Source: Senimuribacter intestinalis
Lineage (GTDB): Bacteria; Bacillota; Clostridia; Peptostreptococcales; Anaerovoracaceae
Direction of reading: 5' to 3'
Assembly (NCBI GenBank): GCA_943192975.1
Contig: CALPCJ010000015.1
Span: 1 to 64,000, forward strand
DNA length: 64,000 nucleotides
A program made the translations under genes and the position numbers. Positions within the stretch are counted from its first letter, which is position 1; the number at the start of each line of letters is the position of its first letter. Shown piece after piece: positions 7,956 through 17,010 of this stretch. The notes beneath the pieces were generated by a model that saw nothing but the letters and a program-made list of their open reading frames with translations, did no database searches and had not been told where the DNA came from.

Positions 7956-7990
7956 AGCTGTCTAATTGTAATCAAGACAGCTTCGCTTTT
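7956..7990. terminator. Terminator between convergent TRIC-type and PfkB-type genes
   Basis: AGCTGTCT (7956-7963) pairs perfectly with AGACAGCT (7975-7982), followed by CGCTTTTT. Confidence 0.85.
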
Positions 7991-7992
7991 TA

Positions 7993-8904
7993 TTACAGGA
8001 TTCCGCCTGCTTTGAACTCTTCATCGGATAGGACGCCGCCTTTGTTGGATACCACCAGAGAGGAGGCAGCGTTAGCCTTTGCGATAGCATCGTACATGGA
8101 AAGTCCCATGGAAAGCCCTGCCATCACTGCGCCGCAGTGACCGTCGCCAGCACCGATGGTGTCAACGATTTTTTCGGCAGGCACCGGTGCTACGTGTACA
8201 AGACCCTCGCCGCCTGCAGTTCCATCGAAATAGTAAGCGCCGTTGGCACCGTTGGTAATGATGATGGTATTTTGCGTTTTTTTATGTAATACCGCGGCAG
8301 CATCGGAAATAGCAACACAGCCAGTATAACGACAAATTTCGTCCTCGTTTAAGTGGAGTATTGGGCGTAGTGCAAAAATTCGTTCCATTAATGCATCGTC
8401 AATGAGACAGATTCGAGGACCGGGTGCGTAGAACACCGGCAGCCCGCTGGTTTCTAGAAAATCTACGATAGTGCTGCCTGTCTTATCTTCTATTTCTAGA
8501 CCGCAGATGTAGGCACACTGTAGCTTTGACAGATTCAGCATGTCAAACCACTCTTTGTAAAAGAGATACTCTGCGCCATGGTCTACAATAAAGGTTCGCT
8601 CGCCGCTTTCTTCCACAAAGCAGTAGCAGCATCCGTTTGCCATATCCGGCGTTGGCATAGGTGAAGCCAGTCCTTTTGAGGCCAGCTGATTGCGGACGAA
8701 ATCTCCGTAAAGTCCTGTACCCACTGGAGAAAACAGTGTGTAAGGCACGCCGAAATGACGAATCATGTCCGCTACGTTGTGTGCGCAGCCGCCCAGAGAC
8801 ATGGATTGCGATTTAACGTGGACATCCTGTGCCGTAGTGGGTAGAAAGTCCAGATTGATGATGATATCGGCAACTGTAGAGCCGATGACTAAAATCTTTT
8901 TCAC
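7993..8904 (-). CDS. PfkB-family carbohydrate/nucleoside kinase
   Basis: Ribokinase-like sugar kinase of 303 aa. The N-terminal GGCAHNVADMIRHFG block and the C-terminal TIGAGDGHCGAVMAGL block, whose Asp254 is the catalytic base, are both present. The substrate cannot be assigned; ribose, pseudouridine, inosine and fructose are all used in this family. The start is GTG at 8904, with GGAG 10 nt upstream. The gene lies 45 bp downstream of the Fe-S protein gene on the same strand, so the two are probably one operon. Confidence 0.87.
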   Translation of the reverse strand: MKKILVIGSTVADIIINLDFLPTTAQDVHVKSQSMSLGGCAHNVADMIRHFGVPYTLFSPVGTGLYGDFVRNQLASKGLASPMPTPDMANGCCYCFVEESGERTFIVDHGAEYLFYKEWFDMLNLSKLQCAYICGLEIEDKTGSTIVDFLETSGLPVFYAPGPRICLIDDALMERIFALRPILHLNEDEICRYTGCVAISDAAAVLHKKTQNTIIITNGANGAYYFDGTAGGEGLVHVAPVPAEKIVDTIGAGDGHCGAVMAGLSMGLSMYDAIAKANAASSLVVSNKGGVLSDEEFKAGGIL

Positions 8905-8949
8905 TTGCGGATAACTCCATATTAACTAAAACTTCGCTGTAACTTCGTT

Positions 8950-9657
8950 TTATAGTATATCACCTTCTGCAGAAATCATCACTACCTGATATGGAAGAAA
9001 TTTTCCGCTGGCAGAAATCGCACGGGAAACCGCAGTCTCAAGTCCGCCGCAGCAAGGGACCTCCATACGGAGCACTGAGACCGAGGAGATGTTGTTGCGC
9101 CGCAGGACTTCACTGAGCTTCTCGCTGTAATCTACACCATCCAGCTTTGGACAGCCAATCAGCGTTACGCGACCTGTCATAAACTGCTCGTGGAATTTTG
9201 CGTAAGCATAGGCGGTGCAGTCTGCCGCAATCAGAAGATTTGCTTTGTCAAAATATGGTGCGGAAAGAGGTGCCAACTTTATCTGTACTGGCCAGTTTGT
9301 CAGTTTTGAAGCAGCGGATTTGCTGTTGCCCGCAGAAGCACTGTCTGTATCAGTGCCGCCGCCTGCGCAATCTCCCTGACAGCTTGCCTGCAGGTTTTGC
9401 AGTTCGATTGCCAGTTTTTTTGTCATCATGTTTGCTTTCACTGCTTCCTCATCATAGGCAGCGGCTTCACGCTCCACAAAGGTGATTGCGTTCGTTGGAC
9501 ATGTGGGAAGACAGTCGCCAAGACCGTCACAGTAGTCGTCGCGCAGCAGTTTGGCTTTTCCGCCAACCATGCCGATTGCGCCTTCGTGACAAGCAGCGGC
9601 ACAAGCCCCGCAGCCGTTGCACTTCTCACTGTCTATTTGAATAATTTTACGAATCAT
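8950..9657 (-). CDS. 4Fe-4S binding protein (ferredoxin domain plus C-terminal domain)
   Basis: A 235-aa protein whose first ~60 residues are a two-cluster ferredoxin domain: CNGCGACAAACHEGAIG, then CDGLGDCLPTCPTNAI. Residues ~65-110 are a variable linker containing CQGDC. The C-terminal ~120 residues contain APYFDKANLLIAADCTAYAYA and VEVPCCGG-like segments (MEVPCCGGLETAV), which resemble the C-terminus of iron-sulfur oxidoreductase accessory proteins. It probably carries electrons for an unknown reductase. The start is ATG at 9657, with TAAGGAGG 7 nt upstream; an in-frame extension to 9708 lacks a ribosome site. Confidence 0.85.
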   Translation of the reverse strand: MIRKIIQIDSEKCNGCGACAAACHEGAIGMVGGKAKLLRDDYCDGLGDCLPTCPTNAITFVEREAAAYDEEAVKANMMTKKLAIELQNLQASCQGDCAGGGTDTDSASAGNSKSAASKLTNWPVQIKLAPLSAPYFDKANLLIAADCTAYAYAKFHEQFMTGRVTLIGCPKLDGVDYSEKLSEVLRRNNISSVSVLRMEVPCCGGLETAVSRAISASGKFLPYQVVMISAEGDIL

Positions 9658-9788
9658 ATTTGTTTCCTCCTTAATGATGGAATTTGGATTATACGTGCCT
9701 AATGACATGAATTTAATGTTGTGTTCATACCACGTGAGTCGAATCTTAAAACCTGCGTAATTTTGGGAATTATCGTGAGATATTCCTC

Positions 9789-9826
9789 AAAAAAAGAACA
9801 GGCAGCAAAAGAGAATGCATTGCCTG
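9789..9826 (-). terminator. Terminator of the C_GCAxxG_C_C gene
   Basis: On the minus strand, CAGGCA pairs with TGCCTG across a 16-nt loop, then TTCTTTTTTT follows. Confidence 0.7.
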
Positions 9827-9845
9827 TAAAATTCGTGAAAAAAGT

Positions 9846-10256
9846 TTATTCCATGTTGTCAAAAAGCAGCTCATCCAAAATTGCAGCAGCATCTTCGATG
9901 CAGCCATCGCAGCTTCTAAGAGGGATGCCGCCGTCAAGTCCTTTGAGTTCACGGCAGATGACAGACTGGTTTTTGGCAGTAAACATTTCGGTCGCTTTTT
10001 TCATCAGCTTATAACAGTTTACTTTTGTCTTGGGATTATCCAATTCGCCGTCGGATTCTTTCATGCCGATGACCATCGCCATGGCGGAAACTGCGCCGCA
10101 CGTACCGCGGGTGCTCATTCCGTTTCCAAAGGCTTCTGCCAGCTTAAAGATTGTCTTTGTGTCACAGTCCAAGGTATCCGCAAAGGCACAGACTACAGCT
10201 TGGGCACAGTTGAATTTTTTGTGGTGCAGATTTACTGCGAGTTCTTTTCTGTTCAT
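9846..10256 (-). CDS. C_GCAxxG_C_C family protein
   Basis: A 136-aa cysteine-rich protein matching the C_GCAxxG_C_C pattern: NCAQAVVCAF, then FGNGMSTRGTCGAVSAM, and a C-terminal CDGCIEDAA. Members occur in anaerobes, often beside redox enzymes, and are thought to bind metal or take part in thiol redox chemistry; the exact role is unknown. It lies 10 bp downstream of the acyltransferase-like gene on the same strand, so cotranscription is likely. Confidence 0.85.
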   Translation of the reverse strand: MNRKELAVNLHHKKFNCAQAVVCAFADTLDCDTKTIFKLAEAFGNGMSTRGTCGAVSAMAMVIGMKESDGELDNPKTKVNCYKLMKKATEMFTAKNQSVICRELKGLDGGIPLRSCDGCIEDAAAILDELLFDNME

Positions 10257-10266
10257 GTCGCTCTCT

Positions 10267-11139
10267 CTATTTTACAATGAATTTTGTGTATTTTTCCTTT
10301 AAATTCGGGTCGGGAGTGATGGACTGAGGTTTTTCTTCTAAAAGCTCAGGGTGACCTGCATAGCGTTTGAATTCGCGGAAACACCTCGCGTAGTAATAGC
10401 CGGATTCTACTCTATCATCAGCAGAAACCTTGATTGGAAGCACTTTGCGCTCTTCGATGACCTCGCCGACCTTAAAAAGTCTTTTTTCAGGCTGACCCAT
10501 GGCGATAAAGATACCTGTTGTGCCGAAATCGTAAATATGATGGTAGACGGCTTTCAGGCGAATAGACGCCAGATTGGTAATGAAGAGGGATGTATGGAAC
10601 GGACTGGCATCTACAATGCTGAAAGGCAGAGAAAAATGCTTGTCCCACCATTTTAGAACGCCGACAACGCCGCCGACCAAAAAGGGAATTCGCATGACAC
10701 CGCGAAGTAGCATATCGGTAGCATTATTGATACCGGCGCTTTTATTCAACTCGATAGCTTCTGCTAGTTTTCTGTTTACTTCGAAGATATCATCGTCTAA
10801 ATTAAAATAAATTTTCGTCACAGTTTCTTCGGTATTATTATTCTTCAGTGTGGTGAAGGATACGCAGAAGTGGTTTCTGGCATAAATTCGCTTGTTGCAG
10901 ACGAAACGGTTTAAATTGGGGTACTGAGACACCAATCTGAGATAAGCGGCAAGGATGACGCTCATATGGTCCATCTTAACTCCACTTGCGCGGCATTTGT
11001 TTATATAGCTGTGAATAGGCTCGAGATCCAGCTCCAGGTCGATGTAGTTGACTGCGTCATATCGCTTGGGCATAATGTAAGGCGTAATCTCATAAAACGG
11101 GTCGCAGCCCGAAAGTCTGTATCCGTCAGATCGTTTCAT
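10267..11139 (-). CDS. Chloramphenicol-acetyltransferase-fold CoA acyltransferase-like protein
   Basis: A 290-aa protein related to the catalytic domain of 2-oxo acid dehydrogenase E2 and CAT. Supporting blocks are MDHMSVILAAYLRLVSQYPNL, the FCVSFTT strand and a C-terminal FGTTGIFIAMGQPEKR strand. The expected HXXXDG catalytic motif is not clear: the nearest text is HHIYDFGTTG, so the active site may be altered. There is no lipoyl domain and no dehydrogenase partner nearby, so it is not part of a classical complex. The start codon at 11139 follows a GGAG site. It is likely first in an operon with the C_GCAxxG_C_C gene. Confidence 0.75.
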   Translation of the reverse strand: MKRSDGYRLSGCDPFYEITPYIMPKRYDAVNYIDLELDLEPIHSYINKCRASGVKMDHMSVILAAYLRLVSQYPNLNRFVCNKRIYARNHFCVSFTTLKNNNTEETVTKIYFNLDDDIFEVNRKLAEAIELNKSAGINNATDMLLRGVMRIPFLVGGVVGVLKWWDKHFSLPFSIVDASPFHTSLFITNLASIRLKAVYHHIYDFGTTGIFIAMGQPEKRLFKVGEVIEERKVLPIKVSADDRVESGYYYARCFREFKRYAGHPELLEEKPQSITPDPNLKEKYTKFIVK

Positions 11140-11258
11140 TTCTAAATCTCCAATCGAAAAAAATACTCAATCACTGTAGCATTATACTATAAAAAGGTTG
11201 TGAAATCAAGAAAGGAGCGGTATAATTAAGAATATCTTAATGAACCGGGAAGAAAAAT

Positions 11259-12371
11259 ATGGAATACAAGATTTATAAAGAAACGGATTTTAACAAATCG
11301 AACTGGACCGGTGGAACGACTACACAGCTGGCGATTTTCCCACAGGAATCCAGATACCTGGAAAGGAACTTTATTTGGCGTTTGTCCAGTGCGACGTGTG
11401 ACTTAGAAGAAACGACCTTTTCTAAGCTTGCGGACTATGACCGGGTGCTGATGGTTCTTTCGGGAAACGCAGTGCTTGCCCATCAGGATGTGCGAGTTGC
11501 AAGACTGCAGCCCTTTGAACAGGATCGATTTGACGGTGCATATACGACTAAGAGCTTTGGCAAAATCACCGACTACAATCTGATGGTTAAAAAAGGAAAT
11601 GAGGGCTTCTTAGATGTTATTATGGCGGAAGAGCAAAGTAAACCGCTGGATCGGGACTCCTATCCATCTTTCGAGCGCTATACGACAGCACTATATTGCA
11701 CTGAGGGTTTTGCAGCAGTAACTGTCTGCGGAGAAACCCTAATGCTTACTGCGGGGCAGCAGCTTGTGATCAACGACGAGAATCGGAATCCGGCGGAAGT
11801 TTCAGTGATGGGAGACGGCACTCTGATTCGAGCGCAGATATTCTACGACTATCATCCGGAGGAGATGGCGGCTACGGTGATTCCGAGGGAAAGAGTTTCC
11901 TTTGACGATTTTAAGACCTGCATTTATTTGTCCAACGTGCAGTTCCGCGGTGCCAAATATATTATAAAGAGTTTAAAAAATCAATGGTTTGATGAAGAAC
12001 TTTCCAAGGCAATTCGGAAGCTGGAACAGTTTTATATTCCTTTCATTATTACGACTTTAGGGTTTTGCGCGATTCTGGGCATAGGATACAACAGATTTGA
12101 TACGGTACTGCAATGGGTGCTGGCACTGGTTGGTTGGTTCTTGGCAGATATTTTACTCGTATCACCGCTGCTTTATCTTATGGTTGTTCCAAAGCCTGCA
12201 AGGAAGCACATTAAGGATGTAGCAAATCTGACGCCTTATGAGAAAAGGGTGCGGGAGAGGGAACTTTCTACCAACGAAAGAATGGATAAGCTCATGAAAA
12301 GGTATAAGACAGCAGGAATGCAGCGTTACGATAAAAATGGAAACGCATATATGATAGAGAAGGACGACTAG
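11259..12371 (+). CDS. HutD/Ves-like cupin fused to a two-helix membrane domain
   Basis: A 370-aa protein. Residues 1-205 match HutD/Ves: WTGGTTTQLAIFP near residue 17, the FIWRLSSATCD strand, and a double-barrel cupin pattern. HutD is linked to histidine utilisation, but no hut gene is near. Residues ~258-315 form two hydrophobic helices (FYIPFIITTLGFCAILGIGY and a second one around LVGWFLADILLVSPLLYLMV), followed by a basic cytoplasmic tail (ANLTPYEKRVRERE). The fusion is unusual and may tether a small-molecule-sensing cupin to the membrane. It is monocistronic, ending at a strong terminator. Confidence 0.75.
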   Translation: MEYKIYKETDFNKSNWTGGTTTQLAIFPQESRYLERNFIWRLSSATCDLEETTFSKLADYDRVLMVLSGNAVLAHQDVRVARLQPFEQDRFDGAYTTKSFGKITDYNLMVKKGNEGFLDVIMAEEQSKPLDRDSYPSFERYTTALYCTEGFAAVTVCGETLMLTAGQQLVINDENRNPAEVSVMGDGTLIRAQIFYDYHPEEMAATVIPRERVSFDDFKTCIYLSNVQFRGAKYIIKSLKNQWFDEELSKAIRKLEQFYIPFIITTLGFCAILGIGYNRFDTVLQWVLALVGWFLADILLVSPLLYLMVVPKPARKHIKDVANLTPYEKRVRERELSTNERMDKLMKRYKTAGMQRYDKNGNAYMIEKDD

Positions 12372-12379
12372 TGATGAGA

Positions 12380-12423
12380 AAAACGGCATGCCGCAGGGGG
12401 GTTCCTGTCTGGCATGCCGTTTT
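12380..12423. terminator. Strong bidirectional terminator
   Basis: AAAACGGCATGCC (12380-12392) pairs perfectly with GGCATGCCGTTTT (12411-12423); A and T runs flank both sides. It serves the HutD-like gene and the convergent 5'-nucleotidase gene. Confidence 0.92.
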
Positions 12424-12445
12424 GAATTGCAGTTACGATTTTTAT

Positions 12446-14413
12446 TTACTTCACAGTTACTTTCTTTGTTGTGATTTTACCGTAAATCTTTTCGCCCATT
12501 ACATAAGTATACGGCGTAACTTTTACAGTGTATTTGCCTTTTGCCAGTTTCTTTGTGGTAAAGGATTTTGAGGTCTTGCTTAAGGAAGAAACTTTCTTGC
12601 CTTTTGCATTGTAAACGTGATAATAAAAGCCGCTTGCGTTGCTGTTTCCGCTGATTTTTACCGTGATTTTGGAAGTCTTCTTGGAAGCGGTCGCTGATTT
12701 AATCTTTGTGGTGCGGGCAAGAGCTGCCTTGTATGCCTTGATTGCATCCTTGCCGGCTTTTTCGATGGAAGCGGCAATATCTTTGGAGTTGTAAGCCTTG
12801 ATTATACCGATTCTGCCTTCTGGCTTTGCATAAGTCTGACCGATTTTACCGCCTAAATCTTTTTCAAGATACTGAACCAGCGCTAGCGCGTCGGTGATGG
12901 ATTCTTTGGTTACTTCCTTTGCACCTTTGAACATGGTGAAACCGTCGCCTTCCTGGGTAAGGATGTAAAGGCTGGAAGCTACGGTGTAGGTTTTAGCAGG
13001 ATCAATTGCTTCACCGCCGACTTTCACGTTGGTGACTCTTCTTGCACCGCTTACTTCTACGAACATGCCGTTGTCATCAGTTACCACTGTGGAAGGGATG
13101 GTGGTATCGATATCGTAAGTCAGACCGGATACCTGCAGGAACCCGCCGCTTTCGGAAGGTGCGGATTTTGCGCCGTGTTCCAGTGCGTCAAGAATCTGCT
13201 GACCGGTAGCCTCGATAACGCCTAGCTGATTGCTCCAAGGGTTTACTGTGATGAGACTGCCATAGGTAACTTCGCCTTTTTTGATGGCTGCGCGAACGCC
13301 GCCTCCCTGAACCAGACCGATATCCGCACCAGTTACAGCGCGGTATGCATCAGCACAGAAGTTTCCGGCAGGGGCTTCCTGATTTCTTACCATTCTGTTG
13401 CCGTCAGCGTCATAGTCGTCTACATCGACTTCACAGGTGCCGATGACTTTCTCGGTTACAGCCTTCAGATTAGCGTTAATACCGCTGATAACAGCAGCTA
13501 CAGCGCTGTCCTTTTTGGTATAGCCGGAAACCAGAGAAGCGGAAATTTGTCCGTCGGTCTTGATGATGACTTCGCCGATATAGGAAATTCCGGTGCCTGT
13601 CTGAGTTAGAATGACTTCTTTTCCGTCTTTTGCTTTGACTTTAGTATCTTGGATTACACTGTGGGAATGACCATCAATCATAACGTCGATTCCGCTGGTG
13701 TTAGCGATGACGTTTTCTGAAGTCCAAGGATTTTCGCTTTCACCGATACCAAGGTGAGCTACTGCAATGACATAGTCTGCGCCAGCTGCTTTAGCATCAT
13801 CTACGGCATTTTGTACAGCATCATAAAGGTCTTTTCCATTGTTGCCGTCGCAGAAGCTGTAGATGTAGTTGCCATTTTCATCCTGAAAGAAAACAGGCGT
13901 GGATTTGGTGATAGACTCCGGCGTAGAAATGCCGACGAAAGCGACTTTTTTGTCGCCGTAGGTTTTCATTTCGTAAGGCTTGAATACCGATTTGCCGTCA
14001 GAACCCAGGAAATTTGCACTGATATAGGTGGCATTTGCCTTGGATACCAGCGTCAGGAATGTGTCCATGCCAAAGTCAAACTCGTGGTTACCCGGAATTG
14101 CGATATCGTAACCTGCCGCATTCATAATATCAATAATATAATCGCCTTTGGAAAGGGCACCGATGACATCACCCTGAATAGCATCACCTGCGTCAACTAG
14201 GGTTACATAGTCGGTTTCCAGAAGCTTGTCAGCCTTATAGGCGGCAACACCTGCAAAACCAAGATTTCCCTCTACATTGCAGTGGGTATCGTTGGTATGG
14301 AGAATGACGATATCTCCGGTTTTTGCCTCTGCTGCAAAAGCTGTCGCTGGCATCATTACTGTGATGAGACACAAGGACAGTAAAACAGCAAAAAGTTTTT
14401 TACTTTTTTTCAT
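12446..14413 (-). CDS. Secreted 5'-nucleotidase/metallophosphatase (UshA/YfkN-like)
   Basis: A 655-aa exported nucleotide hydrolase. The N-terminus is a signal peptide ending in TAFAA. The metallophosphoesterase core shows LHTNDTHCN, DAGDAIQGD, GNHEFDFG, VAHLG and DGHSH metal-binding motifs (residues ~33-265). The 5'-nucleotidase C-terminal domain spans ~325-520 (NFCADAYRAVTGADIG, NPWSNQLGVIEATG). The last ~90 residues are a lysine/threonine-rich beta domain like those on other secreted proteins in this window. There is no sortase motif, so it is probably secreted or wall-associated by charge. It supplies nucleosides and phosphate. It starts 36 bp after the threonine aldolase gene and is likely cotranscribed. 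Confidence 0.92.
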   Translation of the reverse strand: MKKSKKLFAVLLSLCLITVMMPATAFAAEAKTGDIVILHTNDTHCNVEGNLGFAGVAAYKADKLLETDYVTLVDAGDAIQGDVIGALSKGDYIIDIMNAAGYDIAIPGNHEFDFGMDTFLTLVSKANATYISANFLGSDGKSVFKPYEMKTYGDKKVAFVGISTPESITKSTPVFFQDENGNYIYSFCDGNNGKDLYDAVQNAVDDAKAAGADYVIAVAHLGIGESENPWTSENVIANTSGIDVMIDGHSHSVIQDTKVKAKDGKEVILTQTGTGISYIGEVIIKTDGQISASLVSGYTKKDSAVAAVISGINANLKAVTEKVIGTCEVDVDDYDADGNRMVRNQEAPAGNFCADAYRAVTGADIGLVQGGGVRAAIKKGEVTYGSLITVNPWSNQLGVIEATGQQILDALEHGAKSAPSESGGFLQVSGLTYDIDTTIPSTVVTDDNGMFVEVSGARRVTNVKVGGEAIDPAKTYTVASSLYILTQEGDGFTMFKGAKEVTKESITDALALVQYLEKDLGGKIGQTYAKPEGRIGIIKAYNSKDIAASIEKAGKDAIKAYKAALARTTKIKSATASKKTSKITVKISGNSNASGFYYHVYNAKGKKVSSLSKTSKSFTTKKLAKGKYTVKVTPYTYVMGEKIYGKITTKKVTVK

Positions 14414-14449
14414 GGGAACGACTCCTTTCGTAATTTATGAAACTCAGGT

Positions 14450-15481
14450 TTAGAATTTTTTTAGCGCATTTAAGAATGCGTCTACGTCTTCTTCAGTTGT
14501 GCCCCAGGAGGTTACCAGCCTGATGACACGCTTGCCTTCTCCGGCAGCAGCCCAATCATAGAAGAAAAATTCTTTTTCCAGTTCTCTGACCATTTCGGTT
14601 GGAAAGATTGGGAAAATTTGATTGGTAGTAGAAGTGCCGTCGAATTCATAGCCGCAGGCAGCAATTCCTTCGCGCAGTTTCTTTGCCATAGCATTTTCGT
14701 GAGCGCCGATTTGGAAGAAAAGGCTGTTTTCGCCGCCTTCCAAAAGTGCTTCAAACTGCACGCCGATGAGTCTTCCTTTTGCCAGCATGCCGCAGTTTTG
14801 CTTAATCATCCAGCGGTAGTGATCGTTGATGTTTTCATCAAAGATAACAACAGCTTCGCCAAGGAGCAGACCGTTTTTTGTGCCTCCGATGTAAAAGGCA
14901 TCAGTCAGTCTTGCGATATCCTGGATGGTAAGGTCGGTATCCTCACAGGTGAGACCGGCACCGAGTCTGGCGCCGTCCAGTCCGAGGTACATGTCGTGGG
15001 CATCACAGCATTTGCGGAGAGCCTCCAGTTCTGCTTTAGTGTAAACGGTACCGCTTTCGGTGGTGTGGGAAATGTATGCCATCTTAGGAACGACAGTGTG
15101 GTCATCCTCATATTCCAGCCATGCGTTGTCGATGAGTTCCGGCGTCAGCTTGCCGTCAACGCCGTCGACAGTCAGCACTCTATGTCCTGTAGCCTCCACC
15201 GCACCGCACTCGTGAGAGTAAATATGGGCAGCTCTGGTTGCAACGACAGCTTCCCAGGGCTTCAGTGCTGCAGCGATGGTGATGACATTGGTAGGGGTTC
15301 CGCCTACCATCATGTGAACTTCACAGTCCGCTCTGCCGATTAAATCTTTAATCATCTGTGCAGCGCGTTCGCTGTGTGGATCAAGGGCGTACCCGTCAGT
15401 ATGTTCTAAATTGGTAGCAATCAGTGCATCCAGAATTTTTGGATGAGCGCCCTGACTGTAATCACTTCTGAAAAAAATCAT
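14450..15481 (-). CDS. Low-specificity L-threonine aldolase
   Basis: PLP-dependent aldolase of 343 aa that cleaves threonine or allo-threonine to glycine and acetaldehyde. The family blocks FRSDYSQGAHPKIL (start), MVGGTPTNV, HECGAVEATGHRV, GLDGARLGAGL and the PLP lysine in YIGGTKNGLL are present. The start codon at 15481 follows AGGAGG. It heads an operon with the 5'-nucleotidase. Glycine production fits the nearby glycine-sensing transcript, but no regulatory link is shown. Confidence 0.92.
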   Translation of the reverse strand: MIFFRSDYSQGAHPKILDALIATNLEHTDGYALDPHSERAAQMIKDLIGRADCEVHMMVGGTPTNVITIAAALKPWEAVVATRAAHIYSHECGAVEATGHRVLTVDGVDGKLTPELIDNAWLEYEDDHTVVPKMAYISHTTESGTVYTKAELEALRKCCDAHDMYLGLDGARLGAGLTCEDTDLTIQDIARLTDAFYIGGTKNGLLLGEAVVIFDENINDHYRWMIKQNCGMLAKGRLIGVQFEALLEGGENSLFFQIGAHENAMAKKLREGIAACGYEFDGTSTTNQIFPIFPTEMVRELEKEFFFYDWAAAGEGKRVIRLVTSWGTTEEDVDAFLNALKKF

Positions 15482-15710
15482 GGGTTTGTTCCTCCTAGTC
15501 GGTAAGTTTTATCACGATAAAATATTCTAAATCCATTATAAAATATTTTCGGGGAGAATTCACTAGATTTTGGAAAAAATTTTGCAACTATATTCTGAAG
15601 TGAATATTTGGTTAGAATATATTTGAAATATAATGATAATTACTGTTGGAATATAAGTGTATAGCCTAAGAATAAAGTGGGAAAATTTATAAAAATATAA
15701 CCTCGAGCTA
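15482..15710. other. AT-rich divergent spacer
   Basis: No gene is seen. The region holds the promoter of the threonine aldolase operon on the minus strand and upstream sequence of the first c-di-GMP-regulated transcript. TAAAAATATAACC shortly before the -35 box recurs at the second c-di-GMP locus. Confidence 0.4.
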
Positions 15711-15739
15711 TTGACAAACAGGGATAGATATGCTAACCT
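15711..15739 (+). promoter_or_regulatory. Promoter of the first c-di-GMP riboswitch
   Basis: TTGACA (15711-15716), 17-bp spacer, TAACCT (15734-15739), directly upstream of the aptamer. Confidence 0.7.
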
Positions 15740-15749
15740 TAAATCGTAA

Positions 15750-15830
15750 TTTTAAAGGCAAAATCGTTGTGAAGCGATGACGCAAAGCTATAGGGCCTTG
15801 TAAAGCCAAGGCAGCCAGTTGCACCTTACA
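15750..15830 (+). promoter_or_regulatory. c-di-GMP-I (GEMM) riboswitch aptamer, copy 1
   Basis: The conserved core AAAGGCAAAA, hairpin ATCGTT-GTGA-AGCGAT with a GNRA loop, GACGCAAAGCTATAGGGCCT, and the closing AAGGCAGCCAGTTGC fit the GEMM-I consensus. A terminator hairpin follows at 15859. It is about 75% identical to a second copy at 21745 and controls a secreted CAP protein. Confidence 0.9.
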
Positions 15831-15858
15831 GTGAATAAAACTGTTTTATTGGAAGACT

Positions 15859-15895
15859 ATAGCCTGATGCGTTGCGCACAAGGCTATTTTATTTT
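15859..15895 (+). terminator. Riboswitch expression-platform terminator, copy 1
   Basis: ATAGCCT and AGGCTAT flank an inner TGCG-TTG-CGCA hairpin and are followed by TTTATTTT. It lies between aptamer and start codon, so ligand binding probably decides read-through. Confidence 0.8.
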
Positions 15896-15949
15896 AAAAT
15901 AAATTGTGATAAAATGATAAATGCAATAATTGGAAAGGATGAAAAAACG

Positions 15950-16987
15950 ATGAAAAAGATTAGATTTTTAGCATTGACACTGTGCCTGGCACTGGTTGTT
16001 TGTATGGCAGGCAGCAGCTTTGCATTTGCCGGAGCAGAAGCGTCGCTGAAAGCACCGTCTTCCGTTAAGGCGATTTCCTCAGGAACAACAACTGTGAAGG
16101 TTTCATGGAGTAAGGTCAGTGGAGCTGAGAAATATCAGGTTTACCGCTATTACAGCAGTTCTAAAAGCTGGAAGAGAGTCCGCACTACAGCAAATGCGAC
16201 AGCTTCTTTTATGGGTCTCGCAAAGAACACCACTTACAAATTTAAGGTACGCGCTGTTTCCGGCGACAGTAAATCGGATTACAGCAATGTAGTTTCTGCT
16301 AAGACCGGCGTTGTAACGAAGATTTCGCTGGACAGAAAAACCAAGCCGCTGTATGGTACTGCATCTTTTACACTGAAGGCAACAGTAACTGCGAAAGCGC
16401 CGTCAAAGACAGTGACATGGACAAGTTCAGACAAGAGCATCGCAACGGTCAGCTCTTCCGGAAAGGTAACCGCAAAGGGAAAAGGAACCGTTAAGATTAC
16501 AGCAAAAGCGCATAATGGCGCTACCGCAAGCTGTCTGGTGACAGTAGGAACGAAATTCGACCAGACTTATCAAAAAGAAATGCTGCGCCTTGTTAACAAT
16601 CTGAGAGCAGAAAAAGGTCTCAAACCGCTGCAGTACGCTTACAGCATTCAGGCGGCATCAGATTTGCGGGCACAGGAAGCCTGGGCCAATAAAGACATGG
16701 GGCATATGAGATATACAAAAAAAGGAACTGAAGGTGATTTCGATTCTGTGTATACGGACTTAGGATTGAAGCTCTCTTACCGGGGCACAGCTGAAAATCT
16801 GGCATGGCGTACAGATTCTTACAGTGATGCAAAAGCTGCGGCACAGGTGTATTTTAATCAGTGGAAAAATTCTAAGTATCACCTTGCCAATATGTTACAT
16901 AAAAATGCGAAATCTATGGCAGTTTCTTATCACTATCAGAGCGGAAGAACTTTTGCTGCTGCTTCTGCGCAGCTTTTCCTGATGTAA
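15950..16987 (+). CDS. Secreted FN3-Big_2-CAP (SCP/PR1) domain protein 1
   Basis: A 345-aa exported protein. The signal peptide ends at SSFAFAG. Residues ~32-120 form a fibronectin type III domain (VKVSWSKVSGAEKYQVYR). Residues ~125-205 form a Big_2 Ig-like domain (VTWTSSDKSIATVSSSGKVT, VKITAKAHNG). The C-terminal ~140 residues form a CAP domain (MLRLVNNLRAEKGL, AENLAWR, AAAQVYFNQWKNSKYHLANM). The start is ATG at 15950 after GGAAAGGA; the longer frame reading from 15872 would run through the riboswitch terminator. Bacterial CAP proteins are extracellular and of uncertain activity. Expression should respond to c-di-GMP. A close paralogue is at 21950. Confidence 0.93.
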   Translation: MKKIRFLALTLCLALVVCMAGSSFAFAGAEASLKAPSSVKAISSGTTTVKVSWSKVSGAEKYQVYRYYSSSKSWKRVRTTANATASFMGLAKNTTYKFKVRAVSGDSKSDYSNVVSAKTGVVTKISLDRKTKPLYGTASFTLKATVTAKAPSKTVTWTSSDKSIATVSSSGKVTAKGKGTVKITAKAHNGATASCLVTVGTKFDQTYQKEMLRLVNNLRAEKGLKPLQYAYSIQAASDLRAQEAWANKDMGHMRYTKKGTEGDFDSVYTDLGLKLSYRGTAENLAWRTDSYSDAKAAAQVYFNQWKNSKYHLANMLHKNAKSMAVSYHYQSGRTFAAASAQLFLM

Positions 16988-17010
16988 CTTGGATAGAAGT
17001 TTTGACTTGT

